Shown here one piece after another: positions 9,085-17,764 of a DNA stretch of 64,000 nt (positions are counted from its first letter, which is position 1; each line of letters opens with the position of its first letter). Made by a program: the position numbers and the translations under genes. This stretch comes from an uncultured Bacilli bacterium (lineage in GTDB: Bacteria; Bacillota_I; Bacilli_A; RF39; UBA660), in assembly GCA_934120015.1 (NCBI GenBank), contig CAKOTD010000004.1, positions 5,742 through 69,741 on the forward strand, read 5' to 3'. The notes beneath the pieces were generated by a model. It had not been told where the DNA came from and searched no databases. It was given only the letters and a program-made list of their open reading frames with translations.

Positions 9085-9375
9085 ATGCGTAAATATGAAA
9101 TTATGTTTATTGTAAGACCAACAGTTGGAGAAGATGAACTTAAAAACGTTGTTAAAAGTTTTTCAGACATCTTAACTAGCAATGGTGCTACTATAACTGA
9201 TACAAAAGATATGGGACAAAGAGAATTAGCTTATGAAATTAAGAATTTTAAAAGTGGATACTATTATGTTCTAAATCTTGAAGCAAATGATGATAAAGCA
9301 ATTAAAGAGTTTGATCGTTTAGCACTTATTAGTAATGACATCGTTCGTCATTTAATTACAAAAATAGAAATGTAA
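9085..9375 (+). CDS. rpsF: 30S ribosomal protein S6
   Basis: A 96-residue S6 protein of the small subunit platform, binding 16S rRNA together with S18. It starts MRKYEIMFIVRP and contains the family segments ELAYEIKNFKSGYYYVLNL and IVRHLITKIE. ATG 9085 is supported by AAGGAGG just upstream and by the family start; the 21-residue N-terminal extension from 9022 lies in the leader. First gene of rpsF-ssb-rpsR. Confidence 0.97.
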   Translation: MRKYEIMFIVRPTVGEDELKNVVKSFSDILTSNGATITDTKDMGQRELAYEIKNFKSGYYYVLNLEANDDKAIKEFDRLALISNDIVRHLITKIEM

Positions 9376-9389
9376 AAAGAGGTATGTAT

Positions 9390-9845
9390 ATGAATAAAGT
9401 TATGTTAATTGGTAGACTAACTACAAAACCAGAATTAAGATATACTGGTGCTAATCTTCCATACACAAGATTTTCTCTTGCAGTAAATAGAACTTTTAAT
9501 AATGCACAAGGAGAGAGAGAAACTGATTTTATTAACATTGTTGTTTGGAGAAAACAAGCCGAAAATGTTTGCAATTTCTTAAACAAAGGAAGTTTAGTAT
9601 CTGTTGAAGGACGTTTGCAAACAGGTTCTTATGATGATAAAGACGGGAATAAGCGTTATACAATGGAAGTTGTGGCTGATTCTGTACAGTTCTTAGAAAG
9701 TAAAAGTCAAAGACAAGAACAAGCTAATTCAGGTGTTTCACCTTATGATTATCAAGATGCTGTTACTAATAATGTAAGTGTTGAAAATGATCCATTTGGT
9801 GATTTAGGTGATAGTGTTACCATAGATGATAACTTTTTGGACTAG
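9390..9845 (+). CDS. ssb: Single-stranded DNA-binding protein
   Basis: A 151-residue SSB with the OB-fold start MNKVMLIGRLTTKPELRYT and the segments FSLAVNRTF, ETDFINIVVWRKQAENV and GSLVSVEGRLQT. The linker is short and acidic. The C-terminus ends DDNFLD instead of the usual DDDLPF-type tip used to recruit partner proteins; acidity is kept but the Pro-Phe end is lost. ATG 9390 has AGAGG 7 bases upstream, while ATG 9384 would be too close. It lies between rpsF and rpsR, the conserved Firmicutes order. Confidence 0.96.
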   Translation: MNKVMLIGRLTTKPELRYTGANLPYTRFSLAVNRTFNNAQGERETDFINIVVWRKQAENVCNFLNKGSLVSVEGRLQTGSYDDKDGNKRYTMEVVADSVQFLESKSQRQEQANSGVSPYDYQDAVTNNVSVENDPFGDLGDSVTIDDNFLD

Positions 9846-9863
9846 AAAGGAAGGTAACTTATA

Positions 9864-10085
9864 ATGGCTGAATTTAATGGATATCGTAAAAAGAAAAAAG
9901 TTTGTCAAATGTGTGCAGGAAAGACTGTTACATATAAAGACGAAATTTTAAAAAAATATGTAAGCAATGAAAAATGCAGAATTTTACCTCGTCGTGTTAC
10001 AGGTAATTGTGCTGAACATCAAAGATATATTGCTAATGAAGTAAAGAAAGCTCGTTTTATGGCTTTAATACCTTATACTGATTAA
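9864..10085 (+). CDS. rpsR: 30S ribosomal protein S18
   Basis: A 73-residue S18, partner of S6 on the 30S platform. It shows the basic N-terminus and the family motif ILPRRVTGNCAEHQRYIA. It carries cysteines C14 and C17 (CQMC) plus C38 and C48 or so, a zinc-ligand type (C+) S18. AAGGAAGG precedes the start. Last gene of rpsF-ssb-rpsR. Confidence 0.96.
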   Translation: MAEFNGYRKKKKVCQMCAGKTVTYKDEILKKYVSNEKCRILPRRVTGNCAEHQRYIANEVKKARFMALIPYTD

Positions 10086-10094
10086 AAGCTTTGA

Positions 10095-10285
10095 TTAGGA
10101 CACGGTTGATTGAATAAATTTGTAGAAAGTCAGTGGTGGATGAAAACTGGTAATATTATTCAATTAATTACTACCTAGGAGTTGAACTTGAAAAAGATTT
10201 CCGGTTAATACCGTTATTAAATTAAGTAAAAGACAGGATGGTACCGTGTTTTAGCACTCCTACAGATTTGTAGGGGTGTTTTTTT
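10095..10285 (+). promoter_or_regulatory. T-box riboswitch upstream of thrS
   Basis: The T-box sequence AGGATGGTACCGTG (10235-10248) is followed by a terminator hairpin, CACTCCTACA (10255-10264) with TGTAGGGGTG (10269-10278), and seven T. Upstream, GATTGAATAA and TTATTCAATT pair as part of stem I. An ACC at 10173-10175 is a suitable threonine specifier codon. Uncharged tRNA-Thr binding would stabilise the antiterminator and switch on thrS. Confidence 0.92.
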
Positions 10286-10300
10286 GAAAGGAAGATTATT

Positions 10301-12052
10301 ATGATAAATATTAAGGAAGATGAAAGACTAAGTAAGCTGAATCATAGCTGTGCACATTTACTTGCACAAGCAGTTAAACATTTGTATCCAGATGCTAAAT
10401 TTTGGGTAGGACCTGTTATTGAAGAGGGCTTCTACTATGACATAGATTTAGGAAATGAAGTAGTTAAAGAAGAAGATTTACCAAAACTTGAAAAAGAAAT
10501 GAAGAAGATTAGTAAAGACGGTAAAAGAATAGTAAGACATGAACTTACTAAAAATGAAGCACTAGAAATGTTTAAAGATGATGAATATAAGATAGATTTA
10601 ATTAATCGAATGGATGATAATGACACAATTATTAGTTGTTATACTCAAGGAGATTTTACGGATCTTTGCCGTGGGCCACATGTTGATACAGTTAAAGAAT
10701 TAAAGTATTTTAAATTGCTAAAGGTAAGTGGAGCCTATTGGAAAGGTGATTCAAACAATAAAATGCTTCAAAGAATTTATGGAGTATGTTTTGAAACAGA
10801 AGAAGATTTGAATAAACATTTAGAAATGCTTGATGAAGCAAAACAAAGAGATCATCGTAAACTTGGCAAAGATTTAAAGATATTTATGACTAATGATTTA
10901 GTTGGCAAAGGGCTACCATTATGGCTTCCAAATGGTGCAACAATTAGAAGAATATTGGAACGCTATATTGTGGACAAAGAAGTTTCTATGGGATATAGTC
11001 ATGTTTATACACCATCTTTAGGTAGTGTTGACTTATATAAAACATCAGGTCACTGGGATCATTATAAAGATGATATGTTTCCTGTTATGCATATGGACGA
11101 TGAAGAATATGTTTTAAGACCAATGAATTGTCCTCATCACATGCTTATTTACAAAAACGATATTCATTCTTATCGTGACTTACCAATTAGAATAGGTGAA
11201 CTAGGTCATGATTTTAGATATGAAGCCAGTGGTGCTGTTTGTGGACTTGAAAGAGTTCGTGCTATGTGTCAAAATGATGCCCATCTTTTTGTAAGACTAG
11301 ATCAAGTTGGAGAAGAATTTGCTAAAGTGGTTAATTTAATTTTAGATGTTTATAAAGATTTTCATTTTGACAATTATACATTTAGATTATCACTTAGAGG
11401 CAAAGAAAAAGAAAAATATTTTGATAATGATGAAATGTGGGATAAAGCTGAAAATATGCTTCGTAAAGTTTTAACTGATTTGAAATTAGATTTCTATGAG
11501 GCAGAAGATGAAGCTGCATTTTATGGTCCTAAGTTAGATGTTCAAATTAAATCAGCTATTGGACATGATGTAACACTATCAACATGTCAATTAGACTTCT
11601 TACTTCCAGAGAGATTTGATTTGTCATATATTGATGAACATGGTGAAAAACAAAGACCGGTTGTTCTTCATAGAGCAATTCTTGGAACATTTGATAGATT
11701 TACAGCGTTTTTATTAGAAGAAACAAAAGGAAATTTACCATTATGGCTTGCACCAATACAAATGAATATTATTCCTGTAAATAATGAATATCATTTAGAG
11801 TATGCAAAAGAACTAGAAAAACTGTTAAAGGAAAATAACTTTAGAATAATGTTGGATGATAGAGAAGAAAAGCTATCTTATAAGATGCGTGAAAGTCAAA
11901 CTAAAAAAATACCATTTACTATTATTTTAGGTGACAAAGAGAGAGATGAAAGACAAATTAGTTATCGCAGATTTGGGACTACAGAGACAGTGACATTATC
12001 TATAGATGAATTTGTTACATTTATTAGTAAAATGATTAGTGAAAAACAATAA
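10301..12052 (+). CDS. thrS: Threonyl-tRNA synthetase lacking the TGS domain
   Basis: A 583-residue class II synthetase charging tRNA-Thr. The editing domain has HSCAH (residues 16-20) and the later RGPHV segment. The catalytic core shows motif 2 around ELGHDFRYEASGAVCGLERVR, zinc-ligand regions RPMNCPHH and QNDAHLF, and motif 3 HRAILGTFDRFTAFLLEE. The C-terminal anticodon-binding domain is intact (DDREEKLSYKMRESQ). The protein begins at the editing domain, so the ~60-residue N-terminal TGS domain of typical 640-residue ThrRS is missing. AAGGAAG precedes the ATG. Regulated by the T-box upstream. Confidence 0.96.
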   Translation: MINIKEDERLSKLNHSCAHLLAQAVKHLYPDAKFWVGPVIEEGFYYDIDLGNEVVKEEDLPKLEKEMKKISKDGKRIVRHELTKNEALEMFKDDEYKIDLINRMDDNDTIISCYTQGDFTDLCRGPHVDTVKELKYFKLLKVSGAYWKGDSNNKMLQRIYGVCFETEEDLNKHLEMLDEAKQRDHRKLGKDLKIFMTNDLVGKGLPLWLPNGATIRRILERYIVDKEVSMGYSHVYTPSLGSVDLYKTSGHWDHYKDDMFPVMHMDDEEYVLRPMNCPHHMLIYKNDIHSYRDLPIRIGELGHDFRYEASGAVCGLERVRAMCQNDAHLFVRLDQVGEEFAKVVNLILDVYKDFHFDNYTFRLSLRGKEKEKYFDNDEMWDKAENMLRKVLTDLKLDFYEAEDEAAFYGPKLDVQIKSAIGHDVTLSTCQLDFLLPERFDLSYIDEHGEKQRPVVLHRAILGTFDRFTAFLLEETKGNLPLWLAPIQMNIIPVNNEYHLEYAKELEKLLKENNFRIMLDDREEKLSYKMRESQTKKIPFTIILGDKERDERQISYRRFGTTETVTLSIDEFVTFISKMISEKQ

Positions 12053-12069
12053 TATAATAATTTAAGAAG

Positions 12070-12098
12070 CCAGAAATTTAAATTAATTTCTGGTTTTT
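12070..12098 (+). terminator. Intrinsic terminator after thrS
   Basis: CCAGAAATT (12070-12078) pairs with AATTTCTGG (12085-12093), followed by TTTTT. Confidence 0.9.
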
Positions 12099-12260
12099 AT
12101 TATGTTATACGTTTATTAGGATTTTAAAATTTGTTTTTAATGCGTAATATATTAGTATAAACTTATAATATTTTCAAGTTTAATATATAAAATTTAACTT
12201 TTTGTCATTTTTTTAAAAAACTATAATATATTTTAGTAGGTGACACTAGGAGGAATTTTT

Positions 12261-12788
12261 ATGGTAAATAAAAAAAATTTGTGGTTTGTAACATTATTTA
12301 GTCTTATTTTAGTATTAAGTATATATTATATAACTATGCCATCAGAATTATTAATGACAAATAATAATAATTATCTATCTGGAACAAAAACAGTATCAAA
12401 TGATAAAGATGATGATAAGGATGTAAAAGTAACAGTTGAAGAAAGTGAAATATTAGTAGCACTTAGGGTAGAAGCAAATGATCAAATGTTAAATGAAATC
12501 AATGAGCTTGAATTAATACTTACTAATACATCATCAACAGTAGATGAAAAAAATAATGCATTTGAAAAAATAAAGTTATTAAATATTACTAGAGGAGAAG
12601 AAGAAGAATTAGAAAATAAAATATTAGAGGAATTTAATCTTAAAGCTTTTGTTAAAATAAATGGAGATCAAATAAGAGTAGTAGTAGCAAACGATAAGCA
12701 TGATGAAGAACTTGCTAATAATATAATGAGAAGTGTCCAATCTAAATATAATTCAAAAAAATACATTTCTGTTAAATTTCAAAAATAA
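12261..12788 (+). CDS. spoIIIAH: SpoIIIAH-like sporulation protein
   Basis: A 175-residue bitopic membrane protein: short basic N-terminus, one membrane segment (residues ~7-26, LWFVTLFSLILVLSIYYITM), an acidic linker, then the SpoIIIAH ring-forming domain (EANDQMLNEINELELILTN, ITRGEEEELENKI, VVVANDKHDEELANNIMRSV). SpoIIIAH sits in the mother-cell membrane and pairs with forespore SpoIIQ to form the feeding channel during engulfment. AGGAGG lies 6 bases before ATG 12261. The rest of the spoIIIA operon is not here; gerE and gerM follow instead. Confidence 0.88.
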   Translation: MVNKKNLWFVTLFSLILVLSIYYITMPSELLMTNNNNYLSGTKTVSNDKDDDKDVKVTVEESEILVALRVEANDQMLNEINELELILTNTSSTVDEKNNAFEKIKLLNITRGEEEELENKILEEFNLKAFVKINGDQIRVVVANDKHDEELANNIMRSVQSKYNSKKYISVKFQK

Positions 12789-12822
12789 TTTGTAATAAAT
12801 TATTTTTTTAGGCTAATTTTAT

Positions 12823-12850
12823 CACTAACATTTTCCTGATACATAAAATA
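12823..12850 (+). promoter_or_regulatory. Possible SigK/SigE-type promoter before gerE
   Basis: CATAAAATA at 12842-12850 fits the mother-cell -10 form CATAnnnTA, with CAC at 12823-12825 about 16 bases upstream as a candidate -35. No good SigA -10 lies at this spot. Inference only. Confidence 0.4.
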
Positions 12851-12897
12851 ATATGAGAAAAATATATACCACCCGACGAGGAAGTGAGGGGAAGATA

Positions 12898-13104
12898 GTG
12901 AATAATAGTATTTTAACTAAAAGAGAAAAGCAGGTTTTTGAATTATTAGTTTCAAATAAATCTACTAATGAAATAGCAAATATACTCAAAATAAGTGAAA
13001 AAACAGTAAGAAATCATATTTCAAATGCTATGCAAAAACTTGGTGTAAAAGGAAGAGCAGGAGCAGTTGTGGAATTATTAAAACTTGGTGAAATTTCTTT
13101 GTAA
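12898..13104 (+). CDS. gerE: GerE, LuxR-type late sporulation regulator
   Basis: A 68-residue single-domain helix-turn-helix protein. The sequence LTKREKQVFELL, IANILKISEKTVRNHISNAM and QKLGVKGRAGAVVELL follows Bacillus GerE almost residue by residue; GerE controls late SigK-dependent coat genes in the mother cell. The GTG at 12898 is preferred, since GAGGGG lies 5 bases upstream; the ATG at 12853 has no RBS. It is flanked by SpoIIIAH and GerM genes and has its own terminator. Confidence 0.92.
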   Translation: MNNSILTKREKQVFELLVSNKSTNEIANILKISEKTVRNHISNAMQKLGVKGRAGAVVELLKLGEISL

Positions 13105-13129
13105 AAGTGCATTTTATTGTACTTTTTTT
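13104..13129 (+). terminator. Intrinsic terminator after gerE
   Basis: AAAGTGCA (13104-13111) pairs with TGTACTTT (13118-13125) with one G-T pair, followed by further T. Confidence 0.75.
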
Positions 13130-13151
13130 CATATCATTAAATGGTGATACT

Positions 13152-14114
13152 ATGTTAAAAAAATTTTGGTTAAAAAAAATTATAGCTTCCACATCTGTTT
13201 TATTTGCTCTCTTATTATTGTGTTTAATACCTAAAAATGAACAAAAAGTATTAAAAAATATACCACAGGAGTTAGAATATGTTGATATGAGCATCAATAA
13301 AGAAGAAATGTTTTTACTTGATATAAATGGGTATCTAGCTCGTAGTATGGTTTCAATAAATGATGGTAGTGAAGTAGAAAAAGCAAAAGAAATAATTAAT
13401 ATATTAATTAATGGAAGTTCTGGTGAAAGTAAGGTACCTAACGGCTTTAAAGCAATATTACCATCTGATACGAAAGTACTTAACATTGAACTTAAAGATG
13501 GAGTATTAAAGATAAATTTTAATAAAGAACTTTTAGATGTTAAAAAGGAAATGGAAGAAAAAATAATAGAAGCTTTAGTATATAATTTAACTAGTATTAA
13601 TGGTATTGATAAAATTATAATTTATGTAGAAGGAAACATATTAACAAAATTACCGCAAACAAAGATTAATCTACCATCTTCATTAGATAGAAGTTTTGGA
13701 ATAAATAAAGAATATGACTTACAAACTACTAAAAATATAAGTGGTGTAACAGTTTATTATATAAATAAATATAATGATTTAGAATACTATGTTCCAGTCA
13801 CAAAGTATATGAATGATGATCGTGAAAAAATTCAGATAATAGTTGATGAATTAACAAGCACCCCAACTTATAATTCTAATTTAATGAGTTACTTAAACAG
13901 TAACACTAAATTATTAGCAATCTCAGAAAATGTTGATAGTTTAGAGTTAGTATTTAATTCATATATTTTAAATAATATAACAGAAAAGGAAATACTAGAA
14001 GAAGTAATATATACAATTTCGTTATCAGTTAAAGATAATTATAATGTAGAACAAGTAATTTTTGAGGTTGAAAACGAAGAAATTTATAAAAGTGTATTAA
14101 AAACTATTGAATAA
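13152..14114 (+). CDS. gerM: GerM-like sporulation/germination protein
   Basis: A 320-residue protein with an N-terminal membrane anchor (residues ~6-25, IIASTSVLFALLLLCLIP) and two GerMN domains. The first is marked by KAKEIINILINGSSG, GFKAILPSDTKVLNIELKDG and LKINFNKELLDV; the second by KIQIIVDELTSTP, LNSNTKLLAI and LELVFNSYIL. GerM is needed in Bacillus for SpoIIQ localisation and normal germination, which fits the nearby SpoIIIAH. GGTGAT precedes ATG 13152; the longer form starting at 13107 begins within the gerE terminator. Confidence 0.88.
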   Translation: MLKKFWLKKIIASTSVLFALLLLCLIPKNEQKVLKNIPQELEYVDMSINKEEMFLLDINGYLARSMVSINDGSEVEKAKEIINILINGSSGESKVPNGFKAILPSDTKVLNIELKDGVLKINFNKELLDVKKEMEEKIIEALVYNLTSINGIDKIIIYVEGNILTKLPQTKINLPSSLDRSFGINKEYDLQTTKNISGVTVYYINKYNDLEYYVPVTKYMNDDREKIQIIVDELTSTPTYNSNLMSYLNSNTKLLAISENVDSLELVFNSYILNNITEKEILEEVIYTISLSVKDNYNVEQVIFEVENEEIYKSVLKTIE

Positions 14115-14135
14115 TTACTTAATTTATTGTATAAT
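14107..14135 (+). promoter_or_regulatory. SigA-type promoter of tRNA-Arg
   Basis: TTGAAT (14107-14112) and TATAAT (14130-14135) with a 17-base spacer. The -35 overlaps the end of gerM. Confidence 0.65.
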
Positions 14136-14162
14136 CTATTTGTTCAGTAATGAATAGATTGT

Positions 14163-14239
14163 GTCCTAGTAGCTCAGCTGGATAGAGCAGTGCCCTTCTA
14201 AGGCAAAGGTCAGGGGTTCGAATCCCTTCTGGGACACCA
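14163..14239 (+). tRNA. tRNA-Arg (anticodon TCT)
   Basis: Acceptor GTCCTAG (14163-14169) pairs with CTGGGAC (one G-T pair). The discriminator is A14236 and CCA is encoded at 14237-14239. Anticodon TCT is at 14197-14199, and the T loop GGTTCGAAT is intact. It decodes AGA, the main Arg codon here. Confidence 0.97.
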
Positions 14240-14249
14240 TATAGTAGAT

Positions 14250-14280
14250 AACCATTGATTTTCAATGGTTTTTATTTTAT
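14250..14280 (+). terminator. Intrinsic terminator after tRNA-Arg
   Basis: AACCATTGA (14250-14258) pairs with TCAATGGTT (14262-14270), then TTTATTTTAT. Confidence 0.88.
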
Positions 14281-14378
14281 TTTTGTTTTTAATGTGTTTT
14301 GAATATTATATTAATTAATTATATAAAATTATTATAAAATGTGATATAATATAGAAGTAAAATTGAGGTGATATATAT

Positions 14379-15503
14379 ATGGTATACTTAGATTATTCAG
14401 CAACAACGCCTGTAAATGATGATGTATTAGATTCATATGTAAAAGCTTGTAAAAATTATATTGGAAATCCTAATTCATTACATAAGTTAGGATTTGAAGC
14501 AAATAAAATAATCGAAGAAGCAACAAAACAAATAGCTAATTTGCTTCATGTAAAAGAGGATGAAATAATATATACATCTGGTGCTAGTGAATCTAATAAT
14601 ACTGCTATTAAAGGAATTGCCGAAAAATATAAAAATAGAGGAAAACATATAATTACTACTGATTTAGAACATTCATCTATTTATGGTCCAATATCTTATT
14701 TGCAAAATCAAGGATTTGAAATTGACTTTGTTAAGCTTGATAAAAATGGGTTAGTTGATATAAAAGATTTAAAAAGTCTAATTAGAGATGATACCATTTT
14801 AATAAGTATTAGTGCGGTTAATAGTGAAACAGGATTGAGACAACCTGTAGAAGAGATTGGAAAATTTCTTAGCAATTATCAAAAATGTTTCTTTCATGTA
14901 GATGCTACTCAGTGTATAGGAAAAGATAAAATTGATTTAGAAAATATTGATTTAATTAGTTTTTCAGCTCATAAATTTTTTGGAATGAAAGGTGTAGGAA
15001 TTTTAATTAAAAAAAGTGGTATTAATTTGGAACCTTTAATCCATGGTGGAAAGAGTACAACAAAGTATCGTAGTGGGACTCCATTTTTACCATTAATTGT
15101 TTCTACATCAAAGGCCTTAAGAATTGCTCTTGAGAATTTTGACGAAAAATATAATTATGTTACAAACTTAAATAAATATTTAACAGAAAAATTAAATACA
15201 ATTAACGGAGTAACAATTAATAGTAATAATTATTGTATACCACAAATAGTTAATTTTAGTGTCTTAAACATTAAACCAGAAACAATGTTGCATGCTCTTG
15301 AAGAATATGAAATATATATTTCAACACAGAGTGCTTGTTCAAGCAATAATTCAAAATCAAGGGCTGTTTATGCATTAACAAAAAGTGATGATCTTTCTAA
15401 TCATTCACTTAGAGTAAGTATTTCATATATAACAACTAAGGATGAAATAGATAAGTTTGTAGATGGTTTAAAGTGTTGTATAGAAAAATTAAATTTGAAG
15501 TAA
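14379..15503 (+). CDS. Cysteine desulfurase (NifS/IscS type)
   Basis: A 374-residue PLP enzyme that takes sulfur from cysteine for Fe-S clusters or tRNA thiolation. It starts with the class signature YLDYSATTPV. PLP-binding SGASESNNTAIKG and HVDATQCIG follow, and the PLP lysine is in SFSAHKFFGMKGVG (about Lys203). The catalytic cysteine sits in STQSACSSNN (about Cys321), a group I-type loop. RBS GAGGTGAT. The neighbour is a small thioredoxin-like protein. mnmA, a likely sulfur acceptor, lies elsewhere in the window; no thiI or scaffold gene is adjacent. Confidence 0.94.
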   Translation: MVYLDYSATTPVNDDVLDSYVKACKNYIGNPNSLHKLGFEANKIIEEATKQIANLLHVKEDEIIYTSGASESNNTAIKGIAEKYKNRGKHIITTDLEHSSIYGPISYLQNQGFEIDFVKLDKNGLVDIKDLKSLIRDDTILISISAVNSETGLRQPVEEIGKFLSNYQKCFFHVDATQCIGKDKIDLENIDLISFSAHKFFGMKGVGILIKKSGINLEPLIHGGKSTTKYRSGTPFLPLIVSTSKALRIALENFDEKYNYVTNLNKYLTEKLNTINGVTINSNNYCIPQIVNFSVLNIKPETMLHALEEYEIYISTQSACSSNNSKSRAVYALTKSDDLSNHSLRVSISYITTKDEIDKFVDGLKCCIEKLNLK

Positions 15504-15513
15504 GGATGATAAT

Positions 15514-15792
15514 ATGAAAATATTAAAATTTAGTGCAATTTGGTGTCCTAGTTGTATAATTATGACTAATACTATAAATAAACTTGTAAAAAAATATCCA
15601 AATATTGAAATCATTAATTATGATTATGATTCAGAAGATGAATTGGTAAGTAAATATAATATAGGTGATATATTACCAGTTTTGATTTTTATAAATGATA
15701 ATGGTGATGAGATTACAAGAACCATAGGTGAAAAAAGTTTAAAAGAACTTGAAGAAGTAGTAAGGAAAAATAATTATGAAAAGAATAATTAA
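15514..15792 (+). CDS. Small thioredoxin-like protein
   Basis: A 92-residue cytoplasmic thioredoxin fold protein with active site WCPSC near residues 10-14 and the cis-proline segment ILPVLIF in the second half. It is shorter than classical thioredoxin (~105 residues). It lies 10 bases after the cysteine desulfurase and overlaps the following redox membrane protein by 17 bases, so the three genes are probably one transcription unit concerned with thiol chemistry. Confidence 0.85.
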   Translation: MKILKFSAIWCPSCIIMTNTINKLVKKYPNIEIINYDYDSEDELVSKYNIGDILPVLIFINDNGDEITRTIGEKSLKELEEVVRKNNYEKNN

Positions 15793-16933
15793 GATTTTTG
15801 TTATATTGTTAGTTAGTGTATTAACTTTTAATATTAATAAAGTAAAAGCGGAAGATAATCAAAATTCAGAGATAAAGATATATTTATTTTATGGAGATGG
15901 TTGTCCACATTGTGCAAATGAAAAAAAGTTCTTGAAAGAACTTATTAAGAAATATGACAACATAGAAGTAATATACTATGAGGTATGGAATAATGCTGAA
16001 AATGATAAATTGATGAACATCACTAAGGAGAAGCTTGGTATTGAAAGAAAAGGTGTTCCATTTACTGTTATTGGAAATAATGGATATGTTGGATATAATG
16101 AAAATATTGGATATCAAATAGAAGAAGTGATTAAAGAATTAAGTGATTCTAATAATAATCAGGATAAAGTTAAAGACGATAATGGTATGTATGTTGTTCC
16201 AATTATTGGTAAAGTAAATGCAAGAGATGTATCATTACCTCTTATGGCTGTTGTAATAGGAGCTGTTGATGGATTTAATCCATGTGCTATGTGGGTATTG
16301 TTATTCTTACTTAGTATACTAATTGGAATGAAAAATAAAAAAAGGGCATTTTGTTTAGGAATTACATTTTTAGTAGCGTCTGCTTCTGTATATTTGTTGT
16401 TTATGGTTGCTTGGCTTAATATTGCCATATCTATGACCGATATTGGTATTTTACGCTTCATAGTTGCCATTGTTGCCTTAATAGGTGCTGCTTTTAATTT
16501 AAAATCCTATTTTAAGAAAACTGAAGATGGTTGTAGTGTTGCTGATGCTAAGAAAAAGAAAAAAGTATTTGAAAAAATTAAGAAATTTACAAGTGAAAAG
16601 AGTTTTATTTTAGCTATTTTAGGTATAATAGCTCTTGCAGTATCTGTTAATTTAATAGAATTAGCTTGTTCAGCAGGTTTACCATTACTATTTACCCAAA
16701 TCCTTAGTTTTAATAATTTAAGTACATTTTGGTATGGATTCTATATTGGATTATATATTTTATTCTTTATGCTTGATGACTTAATTATTTTCTTTATTGC
16801 TATGTTTACAATGAAACTAACTGGTATTTCTAATAAATATACTAAGTATTCACATTTAATAGGCGGTATTTTAATGCTTGTAATTGGAATTCTGTTAATT
16901 GTAAAACCAGGAATCTTGATGTTTAATATATGA
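15776..16933 (+). CDS. Thioredoxin-domain / CcdA-DsbD-like membrane thiol transporter
   Basis: A 385-residue fusion. Residues 1-25 are a signal peptide ending KVKA. Residues ~30-125 form an extracytoplasmic thioredoxin domain with the active site GDGCPHC and the cis-Pro segment KGVPFTVIG. From ~160 on, six or so membrane helices include the CcdA-type DGFNPCAMWVLLFLLS motif and a second half-site cysteine in IELACSAGLP. This arrangement passes reducing equivalents from the cytosol to outside thiols. The preceding cytoplasmic thioredoxin-like protein is a plausible electron donor. Confidence 0.87.
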   Translation: MKRIIKIFVILLVSVLTFNINKVKAEDNQNSEIKIYLFYGDGCPHCANEKKFLKELIKKYDNIEVIYYEVWNNAENDKLMNITKEKLGIERKGVPFTVIGNNGYVGYNENIGYQIEEVIKELSDSNNNQDKVKDDNGMYVVPIIGKVNARDVSLPLMAVVIGAVDGFNPCAMWVLLFLLSILIGMKNKKRAFCLGITFLVASASVYLLFMVAWLNIAISMTDIGILRFIVAIVALIGAAFNLKSYFKKTEDGCSVADAKKKKKVFEKIKKFTSEKSFILAILGIIALAVSVNLIELACSAGLPLLFTQILSFNNLSTFWYGFYIGLYILFFMLDDLIIFFIAMFTMKLTGISNKYTKYSHLIGGILMLVIGILLIVKPGILMFNI

Positions 16934-17760
16934 TAATTAATGCCAGTGGTAGAACCGATATATGTGCTTTTTACAGCAAATGGTTTATTGATAAAATAGA
17001 AAAAGGATTTGTAGATGTTAAAAATCCTTTTTTTCCAAATCTAATTAAAAGAATATATTTAAACAAAGAGAATATAGATGCAATCGTATTTTGTACTAAG
17101 AATCCTATTCCAATGATTAAGTATATGAATAAGCTACAGGATTATTTTACTATTTTTCATGTAACTATTACCCCTTATAAAAGTGATATAGAGCCTAATG
17201 TAAAGAATAAAAATAATATAATTAAAAGTGTTATATATTTGAGTAATTTGATAGGAAAAGGTAGAATCTTTTTAAGATATGATCCAATTATTATAAATGA
17301 AAAATATAGTGTAGAGTATCATGCTAAAGCATTTGAAAGATTAATAAAAGTACTTGGTAAATATGTAAATAGAGTCATTATAAGTTTTGTTGATATTAAA
17401 AAAAATACTAGAAATCATAATATAAGAGAACTTTCACTAGAAGAAATTTATTTGATTGCAGATTTATTTGGCAAGATAGGTAAAAAATATAATGTTATTA
17501 TTCAAATGTGTGCTGAAAAATATGATTTGTCAAAATATGGAATCATTAATGAGTCATGTCTTAGTCCAGTAATTTTCTATAATTTAACAGGTAAAATAGT
17601 TAAAGAGAAAAATAAAAATAGAATTAATTGTAATTGTATTAAGAGTATAGATATAGGATTCTATAATAGCTGTATGCATTTATGTAAGTATTGCTATGCA
17701 AATTATGATGAATGTAATGTAAAGAATAATTATCTGAAAATAAATAAAGAAGAGTGGTGA
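16930..17760 (+). CDS. DUF1848 family protein
   Basis: A 276-residue protein. The N-terminus (INASGRTDICAFYSKWFIDK, FVDVKNPF) and IVFCTKNPIPM match the DUF1848 family. A C-terminal cysteine cluster (NCNC, then SCMHLCKYCYANYDEC) looks like an iron-sulfur binding site related to radical SAM CxxxCxxC motifs. Function unknown. The start overlaps the previous stop by 4 bases. Confidence 0.85.
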   Translation: MIINASGRTDICAFYSKWFIDKIEKGFVDVKNPFFPNLIKRIYLNKENIDAIVFCTKNPIPMIKYMNKLQDYFTIFHVTITPYKSDIEPNVKNKNNIIKSVIYLSNLIGKGRIFLRYDPIIINEKYSVEYHAKAFERLIKVLGKYVNRVIISFVDIKKNTRNHNIRELSLEEIYLIADLFGKIGKKYNVIIQMCAEKYDLSKYGIINESCLSPVIFYNLTGKIVKEKNKNRINCNCIKSIDIGFYNSCMHLCKYCYANYDECNVKNNYLKINKEEW

Positions 17761-17764
17761 TAAA

